A stretch of DNA of 64,000 bases, from NCBI RefSeq assembly GCF_902459805.1, contig NZ_CABPST010000006.1:177576-241575 (forward strand). The letters run 5' to 3'. Positions 45,365-55,213 of this stretch are shown piece after piece (the first letter of the stretch is position 1; each line of letters starts with the position of its first letter). This DNA is from Pandoraea bronchicola. Lineage in GTDB: Bacteria > Pseudomonadota > Gammaproteobacteria > Burkholderiales > Burkholderiaceae. The translations under genes were made by a program, and so were the position numbers. The notes beneath the pieces were generated by a model. It had not been told where the DNA came from. It was given only the letters and a program-made list of their open reading frames with translations, and made no database searches.

Positions 45365-46927
45365 CTAAAGCAACTCGCGCAGCTTGAAGCGCTGCACCTT
45401 GCCGGTGGCCGTCTTCGGCAAATCGTCGACGAACACCAGCTCGCGAGGGTATTTGTGCGGCGCCAGCCGCGCCTTGACGAACGCTTTCAGCTCGGCAGCC
45501 ATCGCGTCGGTCGCCGCGACACCCGGCTTGAGAACGACGAAGGCCTGTGTCTTGGTCAGCCCGTTATCGTCGCGTCCCACGACCCCTGCCTCGAGCACGG
45601 CATCGTGCTGCATCAACACCATCTCGACTTCGATGGGCGAGACGTACTGGCCGCTGACCTTGAGCATATCGTCACTGCGTCCCGCATAGACGTAATACCC
45701 GTTGGGCAGACGCTGGTACTTGTCGCCGCTCTTGAGCCAGTCGCCGAGGAATGTCGAGCGCGACTTCTCGCGATTGCACCAATACATAAGCGCCGCGCTC
45801 GGCCCTTTGATGTACAGGTCACCGATCTCGCCATCGGGCACGGGCTGACCGTTCTCGTCGCGCAGCGCCACGTCGTAGCCCGGCACCGGCTCGCCTGTCG
45901 TGCCGTAGGCGACCTGTCCCGCGCGGTTCGACAAGAAGATGTGCAGCATCTCGGTCGAGCCGATGCCGTCGAGAATCTCCGCGCCGAAATGCGCCGTGAA
46001 CCGTTCGCCGATTTCGCGCGGCAACGCTTCGCCTGCGGACGTACACAGGCGCAACGCCACGTCTTCGCGCTCGGGCAGGTGCGGTGAGGCGAGCAGGTTG
46101 GCGTAGAGCGTCGGCACGCCATAGAAGATCGTCGGGCGATGTTGGCGAAGCCGCTGCGCCACGGCTTGCGCCGTCGGGCGCTCGGCCATCAGCACGACGG
46201 TGGCGCCCACCGACAGCGGGAATGTCAATCCGTTGCCCAGCCCGTACGCGAAGAAGAGCTTCGCCGCAGAAAAGGCGATGTCGTCCTCACGGATGCCGAG
46301 CACATGCCGGCCATACGTCTCGGCGGTCCAGTACAGGTTGGCATGCGTGTGCACGGTGCCCTTCGGCTTGCCGGTCGAGCCCGACGAGTACAGCCAGAAC
46401 GCAATGTCGTCGCCTGCGGTATCGGCGGGCAGTGCGCTCGGCGGGCCGTCGACCAGGGCGTCGAACGTCGGCAAGCCGGTCGCCGTGTCCGTCTCGCCGG
46501 CAACCGGTTGCGAGACGACGCATGGCGGTCGCGAGGCCACTTTCTCAAGGGCCGCCTGCACCGTCGGCATCAGCGCGCCGGACGCGATCACGAGCTGCGC
46601 CTTGCTGTGCGCAATCATGTAGGCGTAATCGTCGGCCGTGAGCAGGGTGTTGACGACCACGGGCACGACGCCGGCGTACAACGCGCCGAGAAATGCGACC
46701 GGCAGGTCGACGGTGTCGAGCATGACGAGCAGGATGCGCTCCTCACGATGGATGCCCGCGCGGGCGAGTCCGGTCGCGAAACGCCGGCTTTGCTCCGCCA
46801 GTTCGCCATAGGTGAGCTGGCGCGTGTCGTCGAGATAAGCAGTCTTGGCAGCGCGCCCGCGATTGAGCGCCTCCAGATGCGCAGCGAAGTTGAAGTTCGC
46901 CGGCGGTGGGGTGAGTACGGCTTCCAT
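45365..46927 (-). CDS. Benzoate-CoA ligase
   Basis: A 520-residue ANL-superfamily ligase that activates benzoate to benzoyl-CoA with ATP, the entry step of the box pathway. The AMP-binding P-loop is YSSGSTGKPKGTVHTHANL, and the A8 hinge region reads GDKYQRLPNGYYVYAGRSDD. GIGSTEMLHIFLSNRAG is typical of benzoate/4-hydroxybenzoate-CoA ligases. The C-terminal lysine is in LPKTATGKVQRFKLRELL. It is 142 bp downstream of boxD, in the same direction. Confidence 0.94.
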   Translation of the reverse strand: MEAVLTPPPANFNFAAHLEALNRGRAAKTAYLDDTRQLTYGELAEQSRRFATGLARAGIHREERILLVMLDTVDLPVAFLGALYAGVVPVVVNTLLTADDYAYMIAHSKAQLVIASGALMPTVQAALEKVASRPPCVVSQPVAGETDTATGLPTFDALVDGPPSALPADTAGDDIAFWLYSSGSTGKPKGTVHTHANLYWTAETYGRHVLGIREDDIAFSAAKLFFAYGLGNGLTFPLSVGATVVLMAERPTAQAVAQRLRQHRPTIFYGVPTLYANLLASPHLPEREDVALRLCTSAGEALPREIGERFTAHFGAEILDGIGSTEMLHIFLSNRAGQVAYGTTGEPVPGYDVALRDENGQPVPDGEIGDLYIKGPSAALMYWCNREKSRSTFLGDWLKSGDKYQRLPNGYYVYAGRSDDMLKVSGQYVSPIEVEMVLMQHDAVLEAGVVGRDDNGLTKTQAFVVLKPGVAATDAMAAELKAFVKARLAPHKYPRELVFVDDLPKTATGKVQRFKLRELL

Positions 46928-47069
46928 GTTGCCTCCGGTGGATCACCGCGCGGCGCACCGCTCGCAAATGAGCGGCGCACGCGTGGCGTGAGTGCTTTAT
47001 GGCGCTCTGACGGCGCCTGTATGAATCACCTTGACTTCGACGGCCTGCGACTGCTGCTGGCGTAATGCG

Positions 47070-48686
47070 TTACGACGTTGGGAATTCGATGGCGTCCTGC
47101 GTCAGCGCTTCGACCAGCGCCGCTGGACCTTGAACGGCCGAGCGCACGTGATAGAAGCGCAGCGCGCGAAGTCCGCCGAGCTCCTCGCCGCCACCGGCAC
47201 GGCCCGGTCCGCCGTGCAGCGATTGCGGCATGACGTTGCCGTGCCCGGTCTGTGTCTTCGCGACCGACGGATCGATCGCATGCACACGACCATGTGCGTC
47301 GGCCAGCGCAAGGGCGGGCGTGCGCATGGCAACGGCGTCGTTGCTATACAGCGAAACTACGAGTGAGCCCTGTCCTCGCTTGACGAGGGCGAGCGCCTCG
47401 TCGAGATCGCGATAGCCGACGAGCGTTGCGACAGGGCCGAAGACTTCCGTGTCATGCACGCGCTTGCCGCTCGCGCCATCGCGCAAGCCGAGCAGCACGG
47501 GGGCAACGCAGGCGCTGTGCGGCCCGGCGTCGACGAAGACCGTTTCGCGATTCCCGTCGTAGAGCGTTTCGGCTTCCGTCTGCAAATGGGCGATGCCATC
47601 GAGCACCGCTTGCTTTTGCGCAGTGCTGACCAGCGACCCCATCGTCACGGCCTCATGGCGCGGGTTGCCGACAACTGTCTTGGCGAGACGTTCCGCAATG
47701 GCGGATGCGGCCGCATCGAAGTGTTCGACGGGCACCATCGCGCGGCGAATGGCCGTGCATTTCTGGCCCGACTTGACGGTCATTTCTCGCGCCACTTCGC
47801 GCACGAACTGGTCGAAGGCGGCGGTGCCCGGCGCCGCGTCGGGCAACAGGAGGGCGCTGTTCAGACTGTCGGCTTCTACGTTGATGCGTGCCGAGCGCCG
47901 GGTGAACGCCGCATGCGCGCGCAGCGTCGCGGCAGTGTCGGCCGAGCCCGTGAAGGAGACCACGTCGAACGGGCCAATCCGGTCGAGCAGACCGGCGGCG
48001 CTGCCGCAGATCACCGACAGGCTGCCCGGTGGCAAGATGCCGGCGGCGACGACGTCGGCGACCATGCGCTGCGTCAGCCATGCCGTGGACGTCGCGGGCT
48101 TGACGATGACAGGCACGCCCGCAAGCAGCGCGCCGGCTGCCTTCTCCCAAAGCCCCCAGGCCGGGAAGTTGAACGCGTTGATGAGCAGCGCCACGCCCGG
48201 TGTCGGACGGAACACGTGACGCACCGCGAACGAGGCATCTTTGGCGAGCGGCACGGCGGGGCCATCGAGCAGCGTATGCGCATCGCCGAGCGAGGCACCG
48301 CGCTTCGCATACGTCGACAGCGTGTAGATGGCGCCGTCGATATCGACGGCAGAGTCGGTGGCGACCGTGCCCGAATTGGCGGTGGCGATGGCGTAGTAGT
48401 CGTCGCGATTCGCCTGCAAGGTGGCGGCGATCTGCGAAAGCCGCTGTGCGCGTTCGCCATACGACAAGGCGCGCAGCGCGGGGCCGGCCGTCTCGCGTGC
48501 GAAGGTGAACGCGGCGTCGAGATCCAGGCCGGCGCTCGATACGAAGGCGAGCGTCTCGCCGGTGACGGGGTCGGTGAGCGCGGTACGTTCGCTCGCGTTT
48601 GACGTGTTTGAGATGTTTGATGTGTTTGAGGCACCGGCCACCCATTGGCCAGCGACGTAGTTTTCCAGCAAGGCGGGGGTACTCAT
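47070..48686 (-). CDS. boxD: 3,4-dehydroadipyl-CoA semialdehyde dehydrogenase
   Basis: A 538-residue aldehyde dehydrogenase that oxidises the ring-opened semialdehyde to 3,4-dehydroadipyl-CoA. INAFNFPAWGLWEKAAGALL, VSFTGSADTAATLRAH, NVEADSLNSALLL and the catalytic cysteine in VKSGQKCTAIRRAM match the PaaZ/BoxD group. The N-terminus has a short serine/asparagine/threonine linker encoded by a 4 x 9-bp repeat. Start at 48686; an in-frame ATG two codons upstream is an alternative. It follows the DUF4863 gene on the leftward transcript. Confidence 0.94.
   Translation of the reverse strand: MSTPALLENYVAGQWVAGASNTSNISNTSNASERTALTDPVTGETLAFVSSAGLDLDAAFTFARETAGPALRALSYGERAQRLSQIAATLQANRDDYYAIATANSGTVATDSAVDIDGAIYTLSTYAKRGASLGDAHTLLDGPAVPLAKDASFAVRHVFRPTPGVALLINAFNFPAWGLWEKAAGALLAGVPVIVKPATSTAWLTQRMVADVVAAGILPPGSLSVICGSAAGLLDRIGPFDVVSFTGSADTAATLRAHAAFTRRSARINVEADSLNSALLLPDAAPGTAAFDQFVREVAREMTVKSGQKCTAIRRAMVPVEHFDAAASAIAERLAKTVVGNPRHEAVTMGSLVSTAQKQAVLDGIAHLQTEAETLYDGNRETVFVDAGPHSACVAPVLLGLRDGASGKRVHDTEVFGPVATLVGYRDLDEALALVKRGQGSLVVSLYSNDAVAMRTPALALADAHGRVHAIDPSVAKTQTGHGNVMPQSLHGGPGRAGGGEELGGLRALRFYHVRSAVQGPAALVEALTQDAIEFPTS
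48595..48630. repeat. Four tandem 9-bp repeats inside boxD
   Basis: Plus-strand units GCGTTTGAC, GTGTTTGAG, ATGTTTGAT and GTGTTTGAG follow one another without gaps. They encode a SNTSNISNTSNA-type linker near residue 20 of BoxD. The 9-bp period keeps the frame, so copy number could change without breaking the enzyme. Confidence 0.85.
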
Positions 48687-48733
48687 GACCATGAACCGAG
48701 TTGAGTCCAGCAGATAGACGTGCGCGCGTCCGA

Positions 48734-49204
48734 TCAGGCGCTGCGCGTGAATTCGATAGCGCCTTCGGGCAGCAGATACAGGACGAGGGCACGACCGTTG
48801 GCGACCGTCGGCCGATGCGCGGTGCCGGGGCCGTACACGCACCAGCCCGCGGGATGCCCGTCGAAGGTCGCCCCCGGCGTGAGCGGCATGATCAGATCGA
48901 TTTCGCCATTGGGATGCGCGTGGTGCGGCCCGGCCAGATCGGCCATATCCACTACGTCGACGGAAAAGCCATGCGTGTCGGGCGTAGGTTTGATGACACG
49001 TCCGTAGCGAATGCCGCCGCCTTCGCGATGGCATAGCCAGCCCTCGGCAACGCCGGTACGGCAGGCGTCGGTCAGCGCTTCATAACCCGGGGAACCGGCA
49101 CCATAGTGCGCGTTGAGCCAATCGGCGAGGTGGGCGTCGATGGCGCGGCCGTCGAGTTGCCGCGTGAGGTCGGCAATCAGCGCCTGAAATTGGGGCACAT
49201 CCAT
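48734..49204 (-). CDS. DUF4863 family protein of the box operon
   Basis: A 156-residue protein of the DUF4863 family, which includes 4-hydroxylaminobenzoate lyase. GPHHAHPNGEIDLIMPL and GHPAGWCVYGPGTAHRPTVA look cupin-like, with histidines able to bind a metal. It is the first gene of the leftward box transcript, 47 bp before boxD. DUF4863 genes recur in box loci; a role with hydroxylated or side-product benzoyl compounds is possible but unproven. Confidence 0.85.
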   Translation of the reverse strand: MDVPQFQALIADLTRQLDGRAIDAHLADWLNAHYGAGSPGYEALTDACRTGVAEGWLCHREGGGIRYGRVIKPTPDTHGFSVDVVDMADLAGPHHAHPNGEIDLIMPLTPGATFDGHPAGWCVYGPGTAHRPTVANGRALVLYLLPEGAIEFTRSA

Positions 49205-49404
49205 CCTTGTCTCCTGGGGACGTCGCAGTCGCGGTGCCGGCCGCAGCGGCAGGTTGGCCCTGAATCGTTCAGGGCCGGCATTGCCTTGGCAATGCGCCGA
49301 CGCTTGCGCATCACGGCTTGCGCACTGTCTGTTGATATGACGTCGATCAATGACGGTGCTCAGGAAGTCTGGCCCGCGTTTGCTTTTTTACCGACGCATG
49401 GTGA

Positions 49405-49446
49405 AAATTAGAGCATGCAAATTTCGCTGTCAAGCAATATATTACA
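49405..49446 (-). promoter_or_regulatory. Leftward box promoter with candidate BoxR site
   Basis: On the minus strand TTGACA (49433-49428) and TAATTT (49410-49405) are 17 bp apart, a near-consensus promoter for DUF4863-boxD-ligase-hydrolase. A TGCA (49416-49419) lies in the spacer. AAGCAATATATTACA (49432-49446) abuts the -35 and matches the complement of the site before boxC at 11 of 15 positions. Confidence 0.75.
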
Positions 49447-49473
49447 TGTTACCTGTTTCGAGGATCTCGCCTG

Positions 49474-50388
49474 ATGAATAAGAGTGCGCATGCCGATGGG
49501 GTGTCGACGGCGCGGGGCGCCGGTGAGAAAGACCCGTTCCTGGTCGCGCTGGGCGAGCGGGTGCGAACGCTGCGTGCCCGACGAGGACTGACGCGCAAGG
49601 CGTTGGCGCTGGATGCTGGTGTCTCCGAGCGTCATGTGGCCAATCTGGAGTCGGGGGTGGGCAATGCGTCCGTGCTGTTTCTTCGTCAGTTGGCGCACGC
49701 ACTAAATTGCACATTGGCGGAAATCGTGGGTGACGAGACCACGTCGTCCGCGGAGTGGCTGCTCATTCGCGAAATCCTGCACGGGCGTGACGGCGAGGCG
49801 CTCACGCGTGCGCGTCAGGCACTGAGCGAGTTGTTCGCCGGCAGCGAGCGCGACCCGGACCGGCGCGGGCGCATTGCGCTTATCGGGCTGCGTGGCGCAG
49901 GCAAGTCGACGCTGGGCCGTATGCTCGCCGACGACATGCACGTGCCGTTCGTCGAACTCAATCGCGTGATCGAGCAACTCGCGGGCTGCCCGCCGTCGGA
50001 GATCTATTCGTTGTATGGCGCCACCGCCTACCGCCGCTATGAGCTGCGCGCGCTGGAGGCCGTGGTGGCTGAACATCCGCGTGCCGTGATCGCTTCGCCG
50101 GGCGGTATCGTGAGCGACGCCGCGACCTTCAATTTCCTGCTGACTCACTGTTATACGGTGTGGCTGCAAGCGTCGCCCGAAGAACACATGAAACGGGTGG
50201 TGGCACAGGGCGATTTGCGCCCGATGTCGGGCAACGCCGAAGCAATGGACGACCTCAAGCGCATTCTGGCCGGGCGACAGGACTTCTACGCCAAGGCCGA
50301 CATGAGCTTCGATACCGGTGGACGTGCCCTGGCCGACGCCTACTTGCAACTGCGCGGGCGCCTGGCAGTGCAGTTGTCATCGGATTAA
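49474..50388 (+). CDS. boxR: BoxR-type regulator: HTH fused to shikimate-kinase-like domain
   Basis: A 304-residue repressor of the BzdR/BoxR family, which senses benzoyl-CoA. The XRE-type helix-turn-helix spans residues ~25-85 (LGERVRTLRARRGLTRKALA, then VSERHVANLESGVGNASV). The C-terminal domain resembles shikimate kinase, with P-loop IALIGLRGAGKSTLGRMLAD near 145 and VIASPGGIVSD. The kinase-like part serves as ligand sensor. It lies at the divergent junction of the two box transcripts and is followed by the boxC promoter. Confidence 0.95.
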   Translation: MNKSAHADGVSTARGAGEKDPFLVALGERVRTLRARRGLTRKALALDAGVSERHVANLESGVGNASVLFLRQLAHALNCTLAEIVGDETTSSAEWLLIREILHGRDGEALTRARQALSELFAGSERDPDRRGRIALIGLRGAGKSTLGRMLADDMHVPFVELNRVIEQLAGCPPSEIYSLYGATAYRRYELRALEAVVAEHPRAVIASPGGIVSDAATFNFLLTHCYTVWLQASPEEHMKRVVAQGDLRPMSGNAEAMDDLKRILAGRQDFYAKADMSFDTGGRALADAYLQLRGRLAVQLSSD

Positions 50389-50432
50389 ATGTCCGCATCT
50401 GCAAAATAATTCATTTTTCTTTGGGTAAACGG

Positions 50433-50464
50433 TTGACGGTGGGGTGATGCTGCACTATATTGCA
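50433..50464 (+). promoter_or_regulatory. boxC promoter with TGCA operator over the -10
   Basis: TTGACG (50433-50438) and TATATT (50456-50461) are 17 bp apart. The symmetric element TGCA-N6-TGCA (50451-50464) covers the whole -10 box, so a bound repressor would block polymerase. BzdR/BoxR proteins are known to use TGCA-containing sites; assignment to the adjacent BoxR is inferred from this. Confidence 0.82.
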
Positions 50465-50499
50465 ATCCAACAAGATCATTATTCGTGTTGGAGGCAATC

Positions 50500-52155
50500 A
50501 TGTTCGGCAAACCCCACGTCGACTATCGTACGGACCCCACGCAGTACAAGCACTGGAAGCTGAGTTTCGAAGGCCCGGTGGCTACGCTCGCCATCGACAT
50601 TGCGGAAGACGGCGGCATTCGCGAGGGCTACAAGCTCAAGCTCAATTCGTACGATCTCGGTGTGGATATCGAATTGCACGATGCCGTTCAGCGCATCCGC
50701 TTCGAGCATCCCGAAGTGAAGACGGTAGTGGTGACGAGCGCCAAGGACCGTGTGTTCTGCTCGGGCGCCAACATCTTCATGCTTGGCCTGTCCTCCCATG
50801 CGTGGAAGGTCAATTTCTGCAAATTCACCAACGAAACGCGTAACGGTCTCGAGGATTCCAGCCGTCATTCCGGCCTGAAGTTCCTGGCCGCCGTGAACGG
50901 TGCGTGCGCAGGCGGCGGCTACGAGCTGGCGCTCGCTTGTGACGAGATTTATCTGGTCGACGACCGCTCGTCGTCGGTCGCGCTGCCGGAAGTGCCGTTG
51001 CTGGGGGTGTTGCCGGGCACCGGCGGCCTCACGCGTCTGACGGACAAGCGCCATGTGCGTAATGACCGCGCCGATATCTTCTGCACCATCGTCGAAGGCA
51101 TTCGCGGCGAGCGCGCCAAGCAATGGCGTCTGGTTGACGAAGTGGTCAAGCCTGCGCAATTCGCGCAGACGGTATCGGCCCGCGCGGTGGAACTGGCCCA
51201 GAACAGCCACCGTCCGGGCGGCAAGGGGGTCACGCTCACACGTATCGAGCGCACCGATGAGCCGGATGCCATCCGCTACGAATTTGTCGACGTGGAAATC
51301 GACCGCACCAACCGTACCGCCAGCCTGACCGTGAGGGCGCCGAAATCTGCACCGCCGTCGGATATCGCCGGCATCGAAGCGGCGGGCGTGAACTGGTGGC
51401 CCCTGAAGATGGCGCGCGAGCTCGACGACGCCATCCTCAATCTGCGCACCAACGAACTCGATATCGGCACGTGGTTGCTGCGCACCGAAGGCGAGGCAAA
51501 GCATGTGCTGGCCGCCGACGCGTCGCTGCTGGCCCACCAGGATCACTGGTTTGTGCGCGAGACCATCGGCATGCTGCGCCGCACGTTTGCACGTATCGAC
51601 GTGTCGTCGCGATCGCTCTTCGCGCTGATCGAACCGGATTCGTGCTTCGCCGGCACGCTCGCCGAGTTCGCTTTCGCCGCTGACCGCACGTATATGGCCG
51701 CGTTGCCCGCGAGCGAGGAAGACGAACCGGCGATTACGCTGACCGAAGTCAACTTCGGCTTGCTGCCGATGGTCACCGATCAATCGCGTCTGGCACGCCG
51801 CTTCTATGAAGACGCAGCAGAGCTTGACGCCGTGCGCGCCACCATCGGCCGCGCGGTGCGTCCGGATGAAGCGGAGCGTCTGGGGCTGGTCACTGCGGCT
51901 GTCGACGATCTCGACTGGCCGGACGAAATTCGCATTGCCATCGAAGAGCGTGCGGCCATGTCGCCCGATGCGCTCACCGGCATGGAAGCGAACCTGCGCT
52001 TCAACGGCAAAGAGACGATGAACACGCGCATCTTCGGCCGCCTGTCGGCATGGCAGAACTGGATCTTCATTCGTCCGAATGCCGTGGGCGAGAAGGGCGC
52101 GCTGAAGGTCTACGGCAAGGGCAACAAGGCGCAGTTCGATCTGAACCGCGTCTGA
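50500..52155 (+). CDS. boxC: 2,3-epoxybenzoyl-CoA dihydrolase (BoxC)
   Basis: A 551-residue crotonase-superfamily enzyme that hydrolytically opens the epoxidised ring and releases formate. The first crotonase-like domain has the oxyanion residues around FCSGANIFMLGL and NGACAGGGYELALACDEIYL. A second, degenerate domain ends in FGRLSAWQNWIFIRPNAVGE. GGAGGCAATC precedes the ATG at 50500; a TTG five codons earlier is unlikely. Cotranscribed with boxB and boxA. Confidence 0.96.
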   Translation: MFGKPHVDYRTDPTQYKHWKLSFEGPVATLAIDIAEDGGIREGYKLKLNSYDLGVDIELHDAVQRIRFEHPEVKTVVVTSAKDRVFCSGANIFMLGLSSHAWKVNFCKFTNETRNGLEDSSRHSGLKFLAAVNGACAGGGYELALACDEIYLVDDRSSSVALPEVPLLGVLPGTGGLTRLTDKRHVRNDRADIFCTIVEGIRGERAKQWRLVDEVVKPAQFAQTVSARAVELAQNSHRPGGKGVTLTRIERTDEPDAIRYEFVDVEIDRTNRTASLTVRAPKSAPPSDIAGIEAAGVNWWPLKMARELDDAILNLRTNELDIGTWLLRTEGEAKHVLAADASLLAHQDHWFVRETIGMLRRTFARIDVSSRSLFALIEPDSCFAGTLAEFAFAADRTYMAALPASEEDEPAITLTEVNFGLLPMVTDQSRLARRFYEDAAELDAVRATIGRAVRPDEAERLGLVTAAVDDLDWPDEIRIAIEERAAMSPDALTGMEANLRFNGKETMNTRIFGRLSAWQNWIFIRPNAVGEKGALKVYGKGNKAQFDLNRV

Positions 52156-52254
52156 CGAATGGGCTGCACCGCCGCCGGCGGCCTGCGCCGGGCGGCGGCA
52201 ACATCAGACGAGACGTCTTACACAGAATACGCACGAGACACGAGGAATCCCACG

Positions 52255-53682
52255 ATGGCTTCGATCAACTACAGCGAGAAGATCCCCAACAACGTCAACC
52301 TCTCGGACGACCGCACGCTGCAACGCGCGCTCGAGCAGTGGCAGCCGAATTTCCTGTCCTGGTGGGGCGACATGGGCCCGGAAGGCTCGCACGGTTTCGA
52401 CGTGTATCTGCGCACGGCCGTGAGCGTGGACCCGAGCGGCTGGGCGCACTTCGATCACGTGAAGATGCCGGATTATCGCTGGGGCATCTTTCTCACGCCG
52501 GGCGAAGCCGAGCGCAAGATCCACTTCGGTGAGCACAAGGGGGAAGCGGCGTGGCAAGACGTGCCGGGCGAGCACCGCGCCAACCTGCGCCGCATCATCG
52601 TCACGCAGGGCGACACGGAACCGGCATCAGTAGAGCAACAGCGCCACCTTGGGCTGACGGCGCCGTCGATGTACGACCTGCGCAACCTGTTCCAGGTGAA
52701 CGTGGAAGAAGGCCGCCACTTGTGGGCGATGGTCTACCTGCTGCATCGCTACTTCGGCCGCGACGGGCGTGAAGAAGCGGAAGCGCTGCTCGGCCGCCGC
52801 TCGGGCGACGACGACAATCCGCGCATTCTCGGCGCGTTCAACGAAAAGACGCCGGACTGGCTGGCGTTTTACATGTTCACGTATTTCACGGACCGTGACG
52901 GCAAGTTCCAGCTCTCGGCACTGGCCGAGTCCGGTTTCGATCCACTCGCGCGCACCACGAAGTTCATGCTGACCGAAGAGGCGCACCACATGTTCGTGGG
53001 CGAGTCGGGTGTCTCGCGCGTGATTGCGCGCACGGCACAGGTGATGAACGAACTGAAGACCGACGACGTCGCGAAGCTGCGCGCCGCGGGAGTGATCGAT
53101 CTGCCGACGATTCAGCGCTACGTGAACTTCCACTATTCCGTGACGATCGATCTGTTCGGCGCGGACCAGTCGTCGAACGCCGCGATCTTCTATAGCTCCG
53201 GCCTGAAGGGACGCTATGAAGAGAGCAAGCGCGACGACGACCATCAACTGAACGGCCAGATGTACCGCTTGCTCGATGTGGACAACGGCAAGCTGGTGGA
53301 GCGTGAAGTGCCGATGCTCAACGCCATGAACGAAGTGCTGCGCGACGACTACATCAAGGACTCGGTCGCGGGCGTGAATCGCTGGAACAAGGTGCTCGAG
53401 AAGGCCGGTATCGACTTCCGCCTGACGGTGCCGCACAAGGCTTTCAACCGTCAGATCGGCACGTTCGCCGGCGTGCGCGTGTCGCCGGACGGCCGCGTGG
53501 TGAGCGAGACCGAATGGGCCGCCCACGAACGTGAGTGGCTGCCATCGTCGGAAGATCGTGCGTATGTGGCGTCGCTCATGGGCCGTGTGGTCGAGCCGGG
53601 CAAGTTCGCCAACTGGATTGCGCCGCCTCCGTTGGGCATCAACCGTCAGCCCATCGACTTCGAGTACGTGCGCTTCAACTAA
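52255..53682 (+). CDS. boxB: Benzoyl-CoA 2,3-epoxidase subunit B
   Basis: A 475-residue class I di-iron monooxygenase component that inserts oxygen into benzoyl-CoA. Iron-binding helices include [20 protein letters not shown] (E-x2-H) and [19 protein letters not shown] (E-x2-H). [20 protein letters not shown] is the conserved BoxB start. It works with reductase BoxA. The gap to boxC is about 100 bp and to boxA 37 bp, on one strand. Confidence 0.97.
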   Translation: MASINYSEKIPNNVNLSDDRTLQRALEQWQPNFLSWWGDMGPEGSHGFDVYLRTAVSVDPSGWAHFDHVKMPDYRWGIFLTPGEAERKIHFGEHKGEAAWQDVPGEHRANLRRIIVTQGDTEPASVEQQRHLGLTAPSMYDLRNLFQVNVEEGRHLWAMVYLLHRYFGRDGREEAEALLGRRSGDDDNPRILGAFNEKTPDWLAFYMFTYFTDRDGKFQLSALAESGFDPLARTTKFMLTEEAHHMFVGESGVSRVIARTAQVMNELKTDDVAKLRAAGVIDLPTIQRYVNFHYSVTIDLFGADQSSNAAIFYSSGLKGRYEESKRDDDHQLNGQMYRLLDVDNGKLVEREVPMLNAMNEVLRDDYIKDSVAGVNRWNKVLEKAGIDFRLTVPHKAFNRQIGTFAGVRVSPDGRVVSETEWAAHEREWLPSSEDRAYVASLMGRVVEPGKFANWIAPPPLGINRQPIDFEYVRFN

Positions 53683-53719
53683 AAGAGCCGCAGCGCATTC
53701 CCCACAAGGAGACAGCATC

Positions 53720-54976
53720 ATGAACGGCCCCGTTCCGGTCGAAGTTCTGAAGCAGCATCTGATCGATCCGGAGATCTGCATTCGCTGCAACACCTGCGAA
53801 GAGACGTGTCCGATCGACGCGATCACGCATGACGAGAACAACTACGTTGTGCGCGCGGACACATGCAATGGGTGCATGGCGTGCATCTCGCCGTGCCCGA
53901 CAGGGGCCATCGACAACTGGCGCGACGTGCTCAGGGCCGAGGCCTACTCGGTCGACGATCAGCTCACGTGGGACGAACTGCCTGTGCAGGACGACGCCCT
54001 TGCCGGTCAGGGTTCGATCGGCGAGGCGGCGCAAGGCGCGTCCGGCAATGCGTCGGCCGATGCGCCCGAGCCCGTCATCGGCGGTTCGGATCTCGTGCGC
54101 GGCTCGGTCGTGCCGCCGTGGTCCGCCGCGAAGCCTTACGTCAATCTTTACAACCACAAGGCGCCCGTTCAGGCGACCGTGGTAGGTAACTATCGGCTGA
54201 CCGACGCAAGTGCCGAGAGCGACATCCATCACATCGTGCTCGACTTCGGCAAGCAGCCGTTCCCGGTGCTCGAAGGGCAGTCGATCGGCATCATCCCGCC
54301 GGGGACGACGGCCGACGGGCGGGCGCATCACGCACGGCAGTACTCGATTGCGTCGCCGCGCGATGGCGAGCGTCCCGGTTATAACAACCTCGCGCTCACG
54401 GTCAAACGCGTGACGAAAGATCATCAGGAGCAGGCGGTCGGGGGCGTGTGCTCGAACTACCTGTGCGATCTGAAGAAGGGGGATGTGGTGAACGTGATGG
54501 GCCCATTCGGCAGCACGTTCCTGATGCCCAACCACGCCGATTCGCATCTGCTGATGATCTGCACCGGCACGGGGGCCGCGCCCATGCGCGCGATGACGGA
54601 GTATCGCCGCCGTCGTCGCCTGAAGGGCGCAACAGGTAAGTTGATGCTGTTCTTTGGCGCACGCACGCAGGGCGAATTGCCGTATTTCGGTCCCTTGCTC
54701 AATTTGCCGAAGGATTTCATCGACACGAATCTCGCCTTCTCGCGCACACCGGGGCAAGCCAAGCGCTACGTGCAGGACGCGATGCGCGAGCGGGCGGCCG
54801 ATGTCGCGGCGCTGCTGCGGCATGAGCACACCTACATCTACGTGTGCGGGTTGAAGGGCATGGAGGATGGCGTGCTGCAAGTGTTGCAGACCATCTCGGG
54901 CGAGGCCGGGCTTGACTGGCAGGCCCTGTGGCAGCGGATGAAGACGGAAGGGCGCCTGCATCTTGAAACCTACTGA
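53720..54976 (+). CDS. boxA: Benzoyl-CoA 2,3-epoxidase reductase subunit A
   Basis: A 418-residue NADPH-dependent reductase that feeds electrons to BoxB. Two [4Fe-4S] ferredoxin motifs open the protein ([12 protein letters not shown] and [12 protein letters not shown], residues ~16-60). A variable linker is followed by a ferredoxin-NADP reductase module: FAD binding [18 protein letters not shown], nucleotide binding [16 protein letters not shown] and terminal [14 protein letters not shown]. Start set at 53720 after AAGGAGAC. Last gene before a strong terminator. Confidence 0.96.
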   Translation: MNGPVPVEVLKQHLIDPEICIRCNTCEETCPIDAITHDENNYVVRADTCNGCMACISPCPTGAIDNWRDVLRAEAYSVDDQLTWDELPVQDDALAGQGSIGEAAQGASGNASADAPEPVIGGSDLVRGSVVPPWSAAKPYVNLYNHKAPVQATVVGNYRLTDASAESDIHHIVLDFGKQPFPVLEGQSIGIIPPGTTADGRAHHARQYSIASPRDGERPGYNNLALTVKRVTKDHQEQAVGGVCSNYLCDLKKGDVVNVMGPFGSTFLMPNHADSHLLMICTGTGAAPMRAMTEYRRRRRLKGATGKLMLFFGARTQGELPYFGPLLNLPKDFIDTNLAFSRTPGQAKRYVQDAMRERAADVAALLRHEHTYIYVCGLKGMEDGVLQVLQTISGEAGLDWQALWQRMKTEGRLHLETY

Positions 54977-55066
54977 CGGCCATTGACGACATTGGCCCGC
55001 GCTTGCCGGACCGATCGGGCGGCGAGGGCTTCAGATTGACCGACGGCGTTCTGCGCCGGCTTGACA

Positions 55067-55094
55067 CCGCGTGCTCCGGCACGCGGTTTTTTTT
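55067..55094 (+). terminator. Terminator of boxCBA
   Basis: CCGCGTGC (55067-55074) and GCACGCGG (55079-55086) with a TCCG loop, followed by eight T residues. No other gene lies between boxA and it. Confidence 0.95.
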
Positions 55095-55213
55095 CGTCTG
55101 ACGCGGGAGATCGCTGGGCGAAGGGGGGCAGACGCCGTCCCGGAGACGTCACCGGAATTGAGTAACATGGAGGGGCTGCATCCCTTCCATCTTTTCTCTG
55201 AACGGAGAGTCAC

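Noticed and set aside
52627-54961. Long minus-strand frames opposite boxB and boxA
   Set aside because: No recognisable domains; boxB and boxA are certain from their metal-binding motifs.
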